From contig CAKSHV010000077.1 of assembly GCA_934457515.1 (NCBI GenBank), positions 1-6,964 of the forward strand: a stretch of DNA of 6,964 nt, written 5' to 3'. The notes beneath the pieces were generated by a model. It worked only from the letters and a program-made list of their open reading frames with translations, did no database searches and had not been told where the DNA came from. Shown here one piece after another: positions 1 through 6,121 of the stretch (the stretch's first letter is position 1; every line of letters starts with the position of its first letter). Made by a program: the position numbers and the translations under genes. Source of the stretch: an uncultured Clostridia bacterium. GTDB taxonomy: Bacteria > Bacillota > Clostridia > RGIG6154.

Positions 1-148
1 GCTGAATTAAGGTCGATTTGCCCGAGCCTGTGTGTCCGATAATGCCAAACAGCTCGCCGTCCGCAATGGTTAAATTAATGTCGCGAATCGCGTCGGTCTT
101 GTGTGAGCCATTGGTGTATGTATGCGTTAAATGCTTAATTTCAATCAT
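1..148 (-). CDS. ecfA2: ECF transporter ATPase EcfA2, N-terminal part (runs off the left edge)
   Basis: This is the first 49 codons of a second ABC ATPase. My translation begins [14 protein letters not shown] and reaches a Walker A motif, GHTGSGKST, at residues 38-46; the rest is outside the window. The ATG (148-146) overlaps the TGA of ecfA1 as ATGA, which implies translational coupling. AAGGAG sits 5 nt upstream, inside the end of ecfA1. EcfA1 and EcfA2 normally form the heterodimeric ATP-hydrolysing motor of energy-coupling-factor transporters. With EcfT and exchangeable substrate-binding S components they import vitamins and transition metals at the cytoplasmic membrane. The EcfA2 assignment rests on the order after an EcfA1-like gene and on this N-terminal motif; the signature and Walker B motifs cannot be seen here. 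ecfT would be expected just beyond the left edge. Confidence 0.9.
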   Translation of the reverse strand, partial: MIEIKHLTHTYTNGSHKTDAIRDINLTIADGELFGIIGHTGSGKSTLIQ

Positions 149-981
149 TGTTTCTCCTTAAAATACGCCGCAATAAACTCTTCGGGCGTTAAAACGGTTT
201 GCTCTCCCAAATCTTTTCCGCCCTTTTTTAAGTAGTAGGCAAGTTCGGAAGCCTGCGGAACGCCAAGACGCAGCGATTTCATTTCCTCCGCTTTCGAGAA
301 CACCTCGCGCGGAGACGCGTCCATCAAAAGCCGCCCCTCTTCCAGCACAACCACACGGTTGGTCTGCGCAGCCTCTTCCATGTAATGGGTAATTAAAATC
401 ACCGTCATACCCTGCTTGTTCAGACGTTTTACGGTTTCCATAACCTCGCGTCTGCCCATAGGGTCAAGCATGGCGGTCGATTCATCTAAAATTAAATACT
501 CGGGCTGCATGGCAAGGATTCCCGCAATGGCAATGCGCTGCTTTTGTCCGCCGGACAAATTGTGCGGTGCCGCGTCCAAATAGTCATACATGTCAACCGC
601 TTTTAGCGCGTCGTCCACCCGCTTTCGGATTTCAAGGGGCGGAACGCCCAAGTTTTCGGGGCCGAACGCCACATCCTCTTCCACAATGGTCGCAACCAAT
701 TGGTTATCCGGGTTTTGAAACACCATGCCCACGCGCCGCCGAATTTCAAACAGCAGCTCTTCGTTTGCAGTGTCCAACCCATCCACAATCACCTTGCCGC
801 CGTCCGGCAGATTCACGCAGTTAAACATTTTAACAAGCGACGATTTCCCCGAGCCGTTGTGACCGAGAATTGCCATAAATTCGCCCTTGTTCACCGTTAT
901 GCTAATGCCGTCCACCACAATTTTCTTTGTGTTGGTTTCCTCCTCGTCATACGAAAAGGAAACGTTTTTTGCCTCAATCAT
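145..981 (-). CDS. ecfA1: ECF transporter ATP-binding subunit EcfA1
   Basis: A complete 278-residue ABC ATPase, the usual length for the family. Visible motifs are Walker [10 protein letters not shown] (40-48), the Q-loop VFQNPDNQ with Q89, signature LSGGQKQR (142-149), Walker B LILDES with catalytic E167 (163-168), the D-loop after it, and switch H199 in ILITH. The VFQNPDNQ form of the Q-loop and the family-typical [13 protein letters not shown] (100-112) are characteristic of CbiO/EcfA ATPases rather than of importers with periplasmic binding proteins. It should pair with EcfA2, encoded downstream with a 4-nt overlap, to energise uptake through EcfT and S subunits. The ATG start has AAAGGA about 8 nt upstream. 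It lies 32 nt after the methyltransferase stop with no terminator between, so it is probably cotranscribed with that gene. In many Firmicutes this gene follows rplQ directly; here it is about 4.7 kb away. Confidence 0.96.
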   Translation of the reverse strand: MIEAKNVSFSYDEEETNTKKIVVDGISITVNKGEFMAILGHNGSGKSSLVKMFNCVNLPDGGKVIVDGLDTANEELLFEIRRRVGMVFQNPDNQLVATIVEEDVAFGPENLGVPPLEIRKRVDDALKAVDMYDYLDAAPHNLSGGQKQRIAIAGILAMQPEYLILDESTAMLDPMGRREVMETVKRLNKQGMTVILITHYMEEAAQTNRVVVLEEGRLLMDASPREVFSKAEEMKSLRLGVPQASELAYYLKKGGKDLGEQTVLTPEEFIAAYFKEKQ

Positions 982-1013
982 CTATGTTTTCCTTTCAGGT
1001 GTTTTCTTTATGA

Positions 1014-1877
1014 TTATTTAAACAAACAGCGTGCCGTTGTGCCGCACGGCAAAACAACCGGCTGATTTTTAACCGGAATGCCCAGCTCTTCGGCAACAAT
1101 TTCGCGAATGGGGAACTTTTTCCCAAGGGACAGGTGCATAATGTCCGACAGGACAGACGCCTGCAAACCCGTTGTATAGGAATTAATTAAGAAAAACAGC
1201 GGTTTTTCATCTAAAATTTTCGCACATTCTTCCACCAAAGGATACAGCTCGTTTTCCAGCTTCCAAATCTCGCCGTTCGGACCTCTTCCGTAAGACGGCG
1301 GGTCCATGATAATGGCATGATAGGTATTGCCGCGGCGCTGTTCGCGCTGCACGAACTTTAAAACATCGTCTACAATATAGCGTACAGGCTTGTCCGCAAG
1401 AGAGGAAAGCGCAAGGTTTTCTTTCGCCCAGGAAACCATGCCCTTTGCCGCGTCCACATGGCAAACCGATGCCCCCGCTGCGGCTGCCGCCGCCGTTGCA
1501 CCGCCCGTATAGGCAAACAGGTTCAGCACCCGAATCTCGCGGTTTGCCGCGCGAATCGTGTCGCCGATAAAGTCCCAGTTTGCCGCCTGTTCGGGAAAAA
1601 GACCCGTGTGCTTAAACCCTGTCGGGCGCACTTTAAAGGTCAAATTTTTATATCTAACCGTCCAGCTTTCGGGCAAAGACTTTTTAAAATCCCAGCTTCC
1701 GCCGCCCGATTTGCTGCGGTTATACACTGCGTCCGCCTTACTTTTGCCTTTCATATTGCATTTCCAAATCACCTGCGGGTCGGGACGGCACAAAACAATA
1801 TCGCCCCACCGCTCCAGTTTTTCACCGCTGCCGGTTTCCAAAACCGCGTAATCCTGCCATTTATCCGTTAAAATCAT
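1014..1877 (-). CDS. RlmI-like (COG1092) class I SAM-dependent methyltransferase, short form
   Basis: A 287-residue Rossmann-fold methyltransferase. SAM-binding motif I is LNLFAYTGGAT (118-128), followed by an acidic motif II at VDAAKG (141-146), DD at 170-171, and motif IV MDPPSYGRG (191-199). This architecture fits the COG1092 / PF10672 group that includes the 23S rRNA methyltransferases RlmI and RlmK. The protein is about 100 residues shorter than RlmI (about 390-400) and I see no N-terminal PUA-like domain. Where RlmI carries its catalytic cysteine in motif VI, this protein reads INSYTTG (231-237) with no Cys, so m5C chemistry is doubtful; an N-methyltransferase acting on RNA is a reasonable guess. 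The ATG has AAGGA about 10 nt upstream. It is first in a likely MTase-ecfA1-ecfA2 transcript, with a strong promoter just upstream. The family call is firm; the substrate is unknown. Confidence 0.85.
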   Translation of the reverse strand: MILTDKWQDYAVLETGSGEKLERWGDIVLCRPDPQVIWKCNMKGKSKADAVYNRSKSGGGSWDFKKSLPESWTVRYKNLTFKVRPTGFKHTGLFPEQAANWDFIGDTIRAANREIRVLNLFAYTGGATAAAAAAGASVCHVDAAKGMVSWAKENLALSSLADKPVRYIVDDVLKFVQREQRRGNTYHAIIMDPPSYGRGPNGEIWKLENELYPLVEECAKILDEKPLFFLINSYTTGLQASVLSDIMHLSLGKKFPIREIVAEELGIPVKNQPVVLPCGTTARCLFK

Positions 1878-1917
1878 CTTTTCAAAATCCTTTTTGCAAA
1901 ATTTATATTATTAGAAT

Positions 1918-1946
1918 ATTATACTACAGATTTCTCTTTTTGTAAA
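1918..1946 (-). promoter_or_regulatory. Predicted housekeeping promoter for MTase-ecfA1-ecfA2
   Basis: On the minus strand a -35 TTTACA (1946-1941, 5/6 of consensus) is separated by exactly 17 nt from a perfect -10 TATAAT (1923-1918). The -10 overlaps the TAA stop (1921-1919) of the upstream acyltransferase gene, so the promoter is embedded in that gene's last codons. Transcription would start near 1911 and give a leader of about 34 nt before the methyltransferase ATG. No terminator follows the acyltransferase, so read-through from upstream remains possible. This is a motif-based prediction. Confidence 0.6.
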
Positions 1947-3424
1947 GCGTATCTTTCCATATATCGCATAACGCGGGGCAAATTATATCGCTGCACCGTC
2001 ACAAACAGCAAATCAAACGCCGCACTTATTATAGATGTCACCAAAAAAACGTAAAACGCACCGAAGAGAATGCTGAAAAACAGCGGAACAAAGCTTAATA
2101 TTGCACACAAAATATGCACAAACTCCGCGCGGCGCATCGAAGCAAAAACTTCGTCTATTTCGTTGTCCGAAAGGGAAAAAGCATAGGGAAAAAAGGTCGG
2201 AATTTTGGATTTTACCCTTTTTATGTTTATTGCACTCTGCAGCCTTTTTTCAAACGGAAATGCACGGTATGGAATATTGGAAAGTGCAAAGAACCGATTC
2301 GGCACGCAAAGAAACGCCCCGCCCACCGCAAGCCGCATGGCAAAATGATATAAAAATGTCAGTACCGTTATGGCAAGGGTTTCAAAAATCGGCACGCGGT
2401 ACGCCATAAACAAAATATAGCAGAAAAACAGGGCAATTGCACACCCCGCCGTCCATTCCGAACAAAATCTCTGCACACCGTTTTTCTCTTTAAACGGCAA
2501 AAACAGTCCCAAATCGGTAAACGGTTTTAAAATCCGAAAAACCGCTTTGTTTGCAAAAAGCAGAACCGTAAGCAGGGAAAGTACAAGCGCAAGCAACAAA
2601 TTCAGCCCGTCTGAAAAACAGAAAATCGCTGCTTTTTCAAGCCAAAAGCGAACAAATCCGTGCAGTAAATACACGCAAAGACTATATTTCCCAATGTTTG
2701 TTATGCATGGAACAGCTTTGTCCGGCACAAGCGTAATAAGAGAAAAAATCCATAAAAAGGCGATACATAAAAAGATAAACCGCCAAAGCGGTGTGCATCC
2801 GTTTTCCGCATACGGCAACGCGTAATACAGCCAGTTGGTTTGCACGAATGGAAGCATCAATTTAGTCAAAACAAGTGCCAAAACAGCGCAAATTACGGCA
2901 GTTAAACGCGCTTTTTTGGTCTTTAAAAGAGCTAAAAAACGCTCTTTATGCTGCGCCGTCCACACACCAAGCACGAAAAAAACCGCAAAACACAAAACGT
3001 GAGAAAGGGACAGCGTGTAGCTTACGGGCAAAAATCCCGTCGCAAGGCATAGGGGCAGTAAAAGCGCGAAAGAAACGGCGGGAAACCGCTGAAACAGCGG
3101 CAAAAACAAGCTCCATACAATAAGGGAAAACAGATACCACATCAGCCAATACGGTGCGGAAAGCTGCACCTGCTCGCCCGCCGCAAGGCAATACAAAATC
3201 TGAAAAATAATATACGGATACACCTTTTTGAATAAGGTGTTTTTCAGTCCGAACTTTGAAAAATAGCCCGAAACAAACACAAAAAGCGGCATGTGAAATA
3301 AATAAATTGTCATATACAGCCGATATTTCAAAACACCGCCGAACAGCTCGGAAAAGTGGCAAAACACCACCAGAAAAATCAGCAGGGCTTTTATATTGTC
3401 AAATTTTGCATGCCGCATCTGCAT
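1919..3424 (-). CDS. Membrane acyltransferase: AT3/OafA-type domain fused to a CrtO-like domain
   Basis: A 501-residue polytopic membrane protein. Residues about 5-300 look like an acyltransferase-3 (PF01757) domain with around ten hydrophobic segments. It has the family K12-x10-H23 motif in the first helix, a FHMPLFVFVSGYF block (43-55), and a YLLHG block with H255. Such proteins move acyl groups onto surface sugars, peptidoglycan or lipids. Residues about 345-501 (2392-1922) are a second domain. Its PNRFF (375-379), PYRAFPFEK (385-393), KSKIP (405-409), RRAEFVH (431-437) and QRYNLPR (478-484) match, in order, motifs I remember from staphylococcal CrtO, which esterifies glycosyl-diaponeurosporenoate with a fatty acid; two hydrophobic helices lie at about 438-475. 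No carotenoid genes are nearby, so the acceptor is unknown. The ATG has AAAGGAG about 6 nt upstream. It starts 54 nt after ogt with no terminator between. The AT3 call is strong and the CrtO-like call good; the joint function is inference. Confidence 0.85.
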   Translation of the reverse strand: MQMRHAKFDNIKALLIFLVVFCHFSELFGGVLKYRLYMTIYLFHMPLFVFVSGYFSKFGLKNTLFKKVYPYIIFQILYCLAAGEQVQLSAPYWLMWYLFSLIVWSLFLPLFQRFPAVSFALLLPLCLATGFLPVSYTLSLSHVLCFAVFFVLGVWTAQHKERFLALLKTKKARLTAVICAVLALVLTKLMLPFVQTNWLYYALPYAENGCTPLWRFIFLCIAFLWIFSLITLVPDKAVPCITNIGKYSLCVYLLHGFVRFWLEKAAIFCFSDGLNLLLALVLSLLTVLLFANKAVFRILKPFTDLGLFLPFKEKNGVQRFCSEWTAGCAIALFFCYILFMAYRVPIFETLAITVLTFLYHFAMRLAVGGAFLCVPNRFFALSNIPYRAFPFEKRLQSAINIKRVKSKIPTFFPYAFSLSDNEIDEVFASMRRAEFVHILCAILSFVPLFFSILFGAFYVFLVTSIISAAFDLLFVTVQRYNLPRVMRYMERYALQKEKSVV

Positions 3425-3478
3425 GTTTTTCTCCTTTCCGAACCATTTGTGACAAGCCGTTTTTTATCCGCCAAACCG

Positions 3479-3991
3479 TTACACAAGCCAAAATCCCTCT
3501 TTTTCAAACTTTAAGAGCGCCGCTTTTTTATCCGAGCCCCCCGCATACCCGGTAAGCGAACCGTTTGACCCCACCACGCGGTGGCAGGGAATGAAAACAG
3601 ATATGGGGTTTTTCCCGACCGCACCGCCGACCGCCTGCGCCGACATGTGCGATAGTCCTTTCTTTTTGGCATACTGCTCGGCAAGACACCCATAGCTTAC
3701 GGTTTTTCCGCACGGGATTTCAAGCAGCAGCTTCCAGATTTCCTTTTGAAAATCCGTGCCCTGCGGAGAAAGGGGAAGAGAATCCGCACACGGTTTTTCG
3801 CCCGCAAAATAGGCGTCAAGCCATTTTTTCGCCGCCTGCAAAACAGGGCGCCCGTCCGAAAGCTGCGCCGTTTTTTCCAGCCGCGCCGCATAATATTTCT
3901 GATTTTCAAACCACGCGCCCGCAAGTGCTCCTTCTTTCTCTGCCAGCAGCATTTTGCCGAGCGGGGACATATAATAGGTATAATATTCCAT
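3479..3991 (-). CDS. ogt: Methylated-DNA--[protein]-cysteine S-methyltransferase (Ogt/MGMT type)
   Basis: A 170-residue suicide DNA-repair protein that transfers alkyl groups from O6-alkylguanine (and O4-alkylthymine) to its own cysteine. The active-site block IPCHRVVGSNGSLTGYAGG spans 134-152 with acceptor C136. Upstream lie the HTH region with Y100 (the residue matching human Tyr114) and AVGGAVGKNP (120-129). The position of the arginine finger (human Arg128) is Q119 in SAQAVGG, a substitution I recall as common in clostridial homologues. The N-terminal ribonuclease-like domain is present, so the length is normal for Ogt. I chose ATG 3991-3989 (MEYYTYYMSPLG) because GAGGTG lies 5 nt upstream and the family begins here. 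An upstream in-frame ATG at 4072 would start inside the neighbouring terminator. It has its own predicted promoter and is probably cotranscribed with the acyltransferase. Confidence 0.95.
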   Translation of the reverse strand: MEYYTYYMSPLGKMLLAEKEGALAGAWFENQKYYAARLEKTAQLSDGRPVLQAAKKWLDAYFAGEKPCADSLPLSPQGTDFQKEIWKLLLEIPCGKTVSYGCLAEQYAKKKGLSHMSAQAVGGAVGKNPISVFIPCHRVVGSNGSLTGYAGGSDKKAALLKFEKEGFWLV

Positions 3992-4011
3992 TTTCCCACC
4001 TCTTTTCTTAT

Positions 4012-4040
4012 ACTTTACCACACTTTTCGCAATTTGTAAA
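4012..4040 (-). promoter_or_regulatory. Predicted promoter of ogt
   Basis: On the minus strand, -35 TTTACA (4040-4035) and -10 TAAAGT (4017-4012) are separated by 17 nt. A TG one base before the -10 (TGGTAAAGT) gives an extended -10. It lies just after the intrinsic terminator of the previous transcript and about 20 bp before the ogt start, so a promoter is needed here. The leader would be very short (about 14 nt) but includes the GAGGTG ribosome binding site. A TATAAG at 4013-4008 is an alternative -10 with poorer spacing. Confidence 0.5.
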
Positions 4041-4060
4041 TTAAAATTTAAATACATAGA

Positions 4061-4086
4061 AAAAAGCGGCACATAAAGTGCCGCTT
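4061..4086 (-). terminator. Rho-independent terminator after the secreted-protein gene
   Basis: A perfect 9-bp stem, AAGCGGCAC / GTGCCGCTT (4064-4072 and 4078-4086), with a 5-nt loop. On the minus strand it is followed by a run of T (4065-4061). It starts 17 nt past the TAA of the secreted-protein gene and ends the tetR unit. The T run is on the minus side only, so it acts in the direction of the genes. Confidence 0.93.
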
Positions 4087-4103
4087 AGAGCGTGCCGAAA
4101 ATT

Positions 4104-4795
4104 TCAACACTTGTTCTGTTTTATAATATACACCTGCCGCAGTGCCTCAAACCACTCAACGTCTGCACCAAGGCACTCGGAAATAAACCGAATGGGGGTA
4201 TAGGTACGGTCATTTTCCACAAACGCCGCCGCGTCGAGCGCAATTTCTTTTCCGTTCACAATCGCTTTGCTCTCGCCGATAGTCAGCAGAATAGTTAAAT
4301 TCCCGCCTGTTTTCACGTGCTTGCCCGTGATGGTAACCTGCTGCTTTTCTTCGTTCCAGTCAACCTTTGCGCCCAAGTTTTCTGCAATAAAGCGCGCGGG
4401 CAGCATGGTTCTGCTGTTAACGATTTTCGGCGCCACATCGTTTTCCGCTGCCTTTCCGAACACGCTTGCCGCCTTTTCGCCGATGGTCAGCACAATTGTA
4501 TTTTTCGCATCGGGCGTCCATGCCGCATACAGGGTAAATGTTTTTTCGGTCGTTGCCGAAAAGTCGTATTTTGTCGCAAAGCTCATGTTGGTATACCAGC
4601 CCGCAAATGCAAACCCTTTCTTTTCGGGGCCTTTCGGCAGATCCACTCTCTCGCCTTTTTTCAGGAACTGAGTTGCGACAGCGCTGCCGCCGTTTGTTTC
4701 AAAGTAAATCGGATAACGGGTTGCTCCGCCGCCGAAAAGACGGGCAGCAAAAGCACCGCACTTAAAAACAATGCCAAAACTCTTCTTGCTTTCAT
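4104..4795 (-). pseudogene. Secreted InlB B-repeat / copper-amine-oxidase-like domain protein, frameshifted after its signal peptide
   Basis: Two frames together describe one protein. From ATG 4795 the sequence MKARRVLALFLSAVLLLPVF is a classic signal peptide (charged N-region, hydrophobic core, then SAA), but that frame stops at TGA 4663-4661 after 44 codons. The -1 frame carries YFETNGGSAVATQFLKKGER (from 4706) through GFAFAGWYTN to LYAAW (ending 4518), a full InlB B-repeat (Listeria-Bacteroides repeat). Two copper-amine-oxidase-like units follow, with the hallmarks RTMLPARFIAENLGAKVDW and RTYTPIRFISECLGADVEW, ending at TAA 4104. The whole span is 692 nt, one short of 231 codons, so a single-base deletion, probably in GGCGGCGGAG (4733-4724), explains it. 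Restored, it would be about 230 residues. No sortase motif or transmembrane anchor is visible. The start has GGGGG 8 nt upstream and lies 18 nt after the tetR stop. A sequencing or assembly error is possible. Function unknown; such domains occur in extracellular proteins and need not bind copper. Confidence 0.8.
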
Positions 4796-4813
4796 ATGAG
4801 CAACCCCCTATTT

Positions 4814-5503
4814 TTAGTTTTGTCCCAGTTCAAAATGAAATCGCATCGCAAGTGATTCAAACAGTTTTTGCATAATCTGGTTTGCCACCTTGCGGATATC
4901 AATCGAAAGCACATAGGCAATCACCTTTTCGCACTCACCGTCCGGAACATTATATGCGCGCAGGCTCATGTTTAAAAACCGTTCCAGCTTTTTTTCAAGG
5001 GTAAAATACACATCGCACCGCTTTGCCATGTAATTGCGCATCATGCCCGCCGTGCCGATTTCAAGCTCATAGAAATCGCTTTCCGAAAGAGTCGGATTGT
5101 ATGAGCCGAAAATTTTGTATAGTTCTGCTGAAGTCCGCTTGAAAATATATTCCGTTGTCCGCTCGTTGGAATATGCCTCCACATACACATCTCTTAAATT
5201 TTCGTTCAACTCTGCAAGGGTCATCTGAATTGAAATTTCCGACGCATACACATACACGGGCGGCAGCTGCTTTTCGCCAAGGCTGCGCGCCGCGGCAAAC
5301 TGGCTGTCAAACATAAACTCGGTCAAATCCAGCAAAACGCCGTCTTTCGCACGAAAAATGTTTTGAAATGATGAGTTCGTCACGTCTGCCTCACCTAAAA
5401 TTTCGGCAACTGTTGTGTTGTGATAACCCTTTTCGATGAATAGCCGAACGCAGGCAGACAGAATCCTCCGTTTTGATTCCTCGCTGTTATATCTTCTCGC
5501 CAA
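4814..5503 (-). CDS. TetR/AcrR-family transcriptional regulator
   Basis: A 229-residue protein with an N-terminal TetR DNA-binding domain. The first helix is SEESKRRILSACVRLFIEKG (7-26) and the helix-turn-helix runs about 30-55 through TTVAEILGEADVTNSSFQNIF, matching the TetR pattern in which the final helix usually ends Y/F-x-x-F. The C-terminal ligand-binding part (about 60-229) is not one I can assign to a subfamily. The start is TTG 5503-5501. An in-frame TAG lies five codons upstream, the nearby ATG (5516-5514) is out of frame, and GGGGGTGA sits 7 nt upstream of the TTG. A strong promoter and a 16-bp imperfect palindrome lie ahead of it, which suggests autorepression. The secreted-protein gene follows within 18 nt, so the regulator and that gene likely form one transcript. 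The ligand is unknown. Confidence 0.92.
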   Translation of the reverse strand: MARRYNSEESKRRILSACVRLFIEKGYHNTTVAEILGEADVTNSSFQNIFRAKDGVLLDLTEFMFDSQFAAARSLGEKQLPPVYVYASEISIQMTLAELNENLRDVYVEAYSNERTTEYIFKRTSAELYKIFGSYNPTLSESDFYELEIGTAGMMRNYMAKRCDVYFTLEKKLERFLNMSLRAYNVPDGECEKVIAYVLSIDIRKVANQIMQKLFESLAMRFHFELGQN

Positions 5504-5529
5504 ATTGTCACCCCCATTCTAAATTGCGT

Positions 5530-5545
5530 TTGGCTTATATACCAA
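5530..5545. promoter_or_regulatory. Candidate TetR operator
   Basis: A 16-bp imperfect palindrome, TTGGTATATAAGCCAA on the minus strand, has half-sites agreeing at 6 of 8 positions, with perfect TTGG/CCAA outer arms. It begins at the last base of the -10 hexamer and covers the expected transcription start, a position where bound repressor would block initiation. Size and placement suit a TetR dimer, but no binding data exist and short palindromes are common in AT-rich DNA. Confidence 0.4.
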
Positions 5546-5573
5546 TTTTAACATATTTTGCTTTACTTGTCAA
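5545..5573 (-). promoter_or_regulatory. Predicted promoter of the tetR / secreted-protein unit
   Basis: On the minus strand a perfect -35 TTGACA (5573-5568) lies 17 nt before a -10 TAAAAT (5550-5545, 5/6 of consensus). Transcription should begin near 5538, leaving a leader of about 35 nt to the TTG start. It sits between the rplQ terminator and tetR, where a fresh promoter is required. Confidence 0.75.
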
Positions 5574-5682
5574 TAGAAAAGCACGCGGTTCACTGCGCAA
5601 GCACAGGTACTTTTCGCGTTTATATATTGTTGTGCCGTTTTATCCAAATCCATCCCAAATTTAAGGCACATATAACGGCGTG

Positions 5683-5717
5683 AAAAAAAGACCTTAGCTA
5701 ACCCGCTAAGGTCTTTT
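5683..5717 (-). terminator. Rho-independent terminator of the rpoA-rplQ operon
   Basis: A perfect 13-bp stem, AAAAGACCTTAGC (5686-5698) with GCTAAGGTCTTTT (5705-5717), and a 6-nt loop. On the minus strand it is followed by seven T (5689-5683, shared in part with the stem). It begins 16 nt after the rplQ stop, so it ends the ribosomal-protein transcript and uncouples the downstream genes. Confidence 0.95.
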
Positions 5718-5733
5718 GATAAGCTAAAATGAA

Positions 5734-6075
5734 TTAAACAAGTTCAATAATAGCCTGGGATGCACAGTCTCCTCTTCTGGGAGCCATTTTAATAATTCTT
5801 GTGTATCCGCCGTTTCTGTCTGCATATTTGGGGGCAATTTCAGAAAACAGTTTGGTTACAACGTCTTCTTTTGTAATATAAGACAATGCCTGTCTTCTTG
5901 TATGAAGTGTATTCTTTTTGCCCAATGTAATCATTTTTTCTGCCATGCAGCGAACTTCTTTTGCACGCTCAACGGTAGTTACCATTTTACCGTTTTCGAG
6001 CAAAGAAGTGGTCAGGCTTCTGAGCATTGCTTTTCTGTGCGCAGTTGTGCGGCCTAATTTTCTTGTTCCCGGCAT
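5734..6075 (-). CDS. rplQ: 50S ribosomal protein L17 (bL17)
   Basis: A complete 113-residue L17, the normal bacterial length. The start [20 protein letters not shown] (2-21) is the highly conserved N-terminal signature, and the C-terminal [15 protein letters not shown] (89-103) is the conserved basic block that contacts 23S rRNA near the exit tunnel. AAAGGAGG ends 7 nt before the ATG, a near-perfect Shine-Dalgarno. It lies 49 nt after the rpoA coding region ends, with no terminator between, as in the usual alpha operon. A strong intrinsic terminator follows. Its codons are less GC-rich and more uniform than those of the accessory genes downstream, as expected for a highly expressed gene. Confidence 0.98.
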   Translation of the reverse strand: MPGTRKLGRTTAHRKAMLRSLTTSLLENGKMVTTVERAKEVRCMAEKMITLGKKNTLHTRRQALSYITKEDVVTKLFSEIAPKYADRNGGYTRIIKMAPRRGDCASQAIIELV

Positions 6076-6121
6076 GAAAATACCTCCTTTTCTATAAGGT
6101 GTCTATTCTTTTCAAACGAGT

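Noticed and set aside
1458..1871. Plus-strand open frames of 97-137 codons antisense to the methyltransferase, and similar ones opposite the acyltransferase, Ogt and secreted-protein genes.
   Set aside because: They lie wholly opposite well-supported genes, have Cys/Arg/Pro-rich or low-complexity translations with no recognisable motif, and result from codon bias in the true frames.
1919..3424. A carotenoid (staphyloxanthin-like) biosynthesis cluster around the CrtO-like domain.
   Set aside because: No crtM, crtN, crtP or crtQ homologue lies in the window; the neighbours are DNA repair, RNA methylation and ECF transport.
3479..4072. A 197-residue version of Ogt starting at ATG 4072.
   Set aside because: That start is inside the stem of the intrinsic terminator, has no ribosome binding site, and adds 27 residues that do not belong to the family. 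ATG 3991 has GAGGTG 5 nt upstream.
4104..4646. A 180-codon reading frame starting at GTG 4646 as the true start of the secreted protein.
   Set aside because: It would begin in the middle of the InlB B-repeat and lose the secretion signal; the same frame continues upstream through YFETNGGS, and a signal peptide lies in the adjacent frame.
4661..4795. Programmed -1 ribosomal frameshifting joining the two frames.
   Set aside because: No X-XXY-YYZ slippery heptamer occurs in the overlap in the correct frame (the closest, G TTT TTA, fails at its first base). A one-base deletion is simpler.
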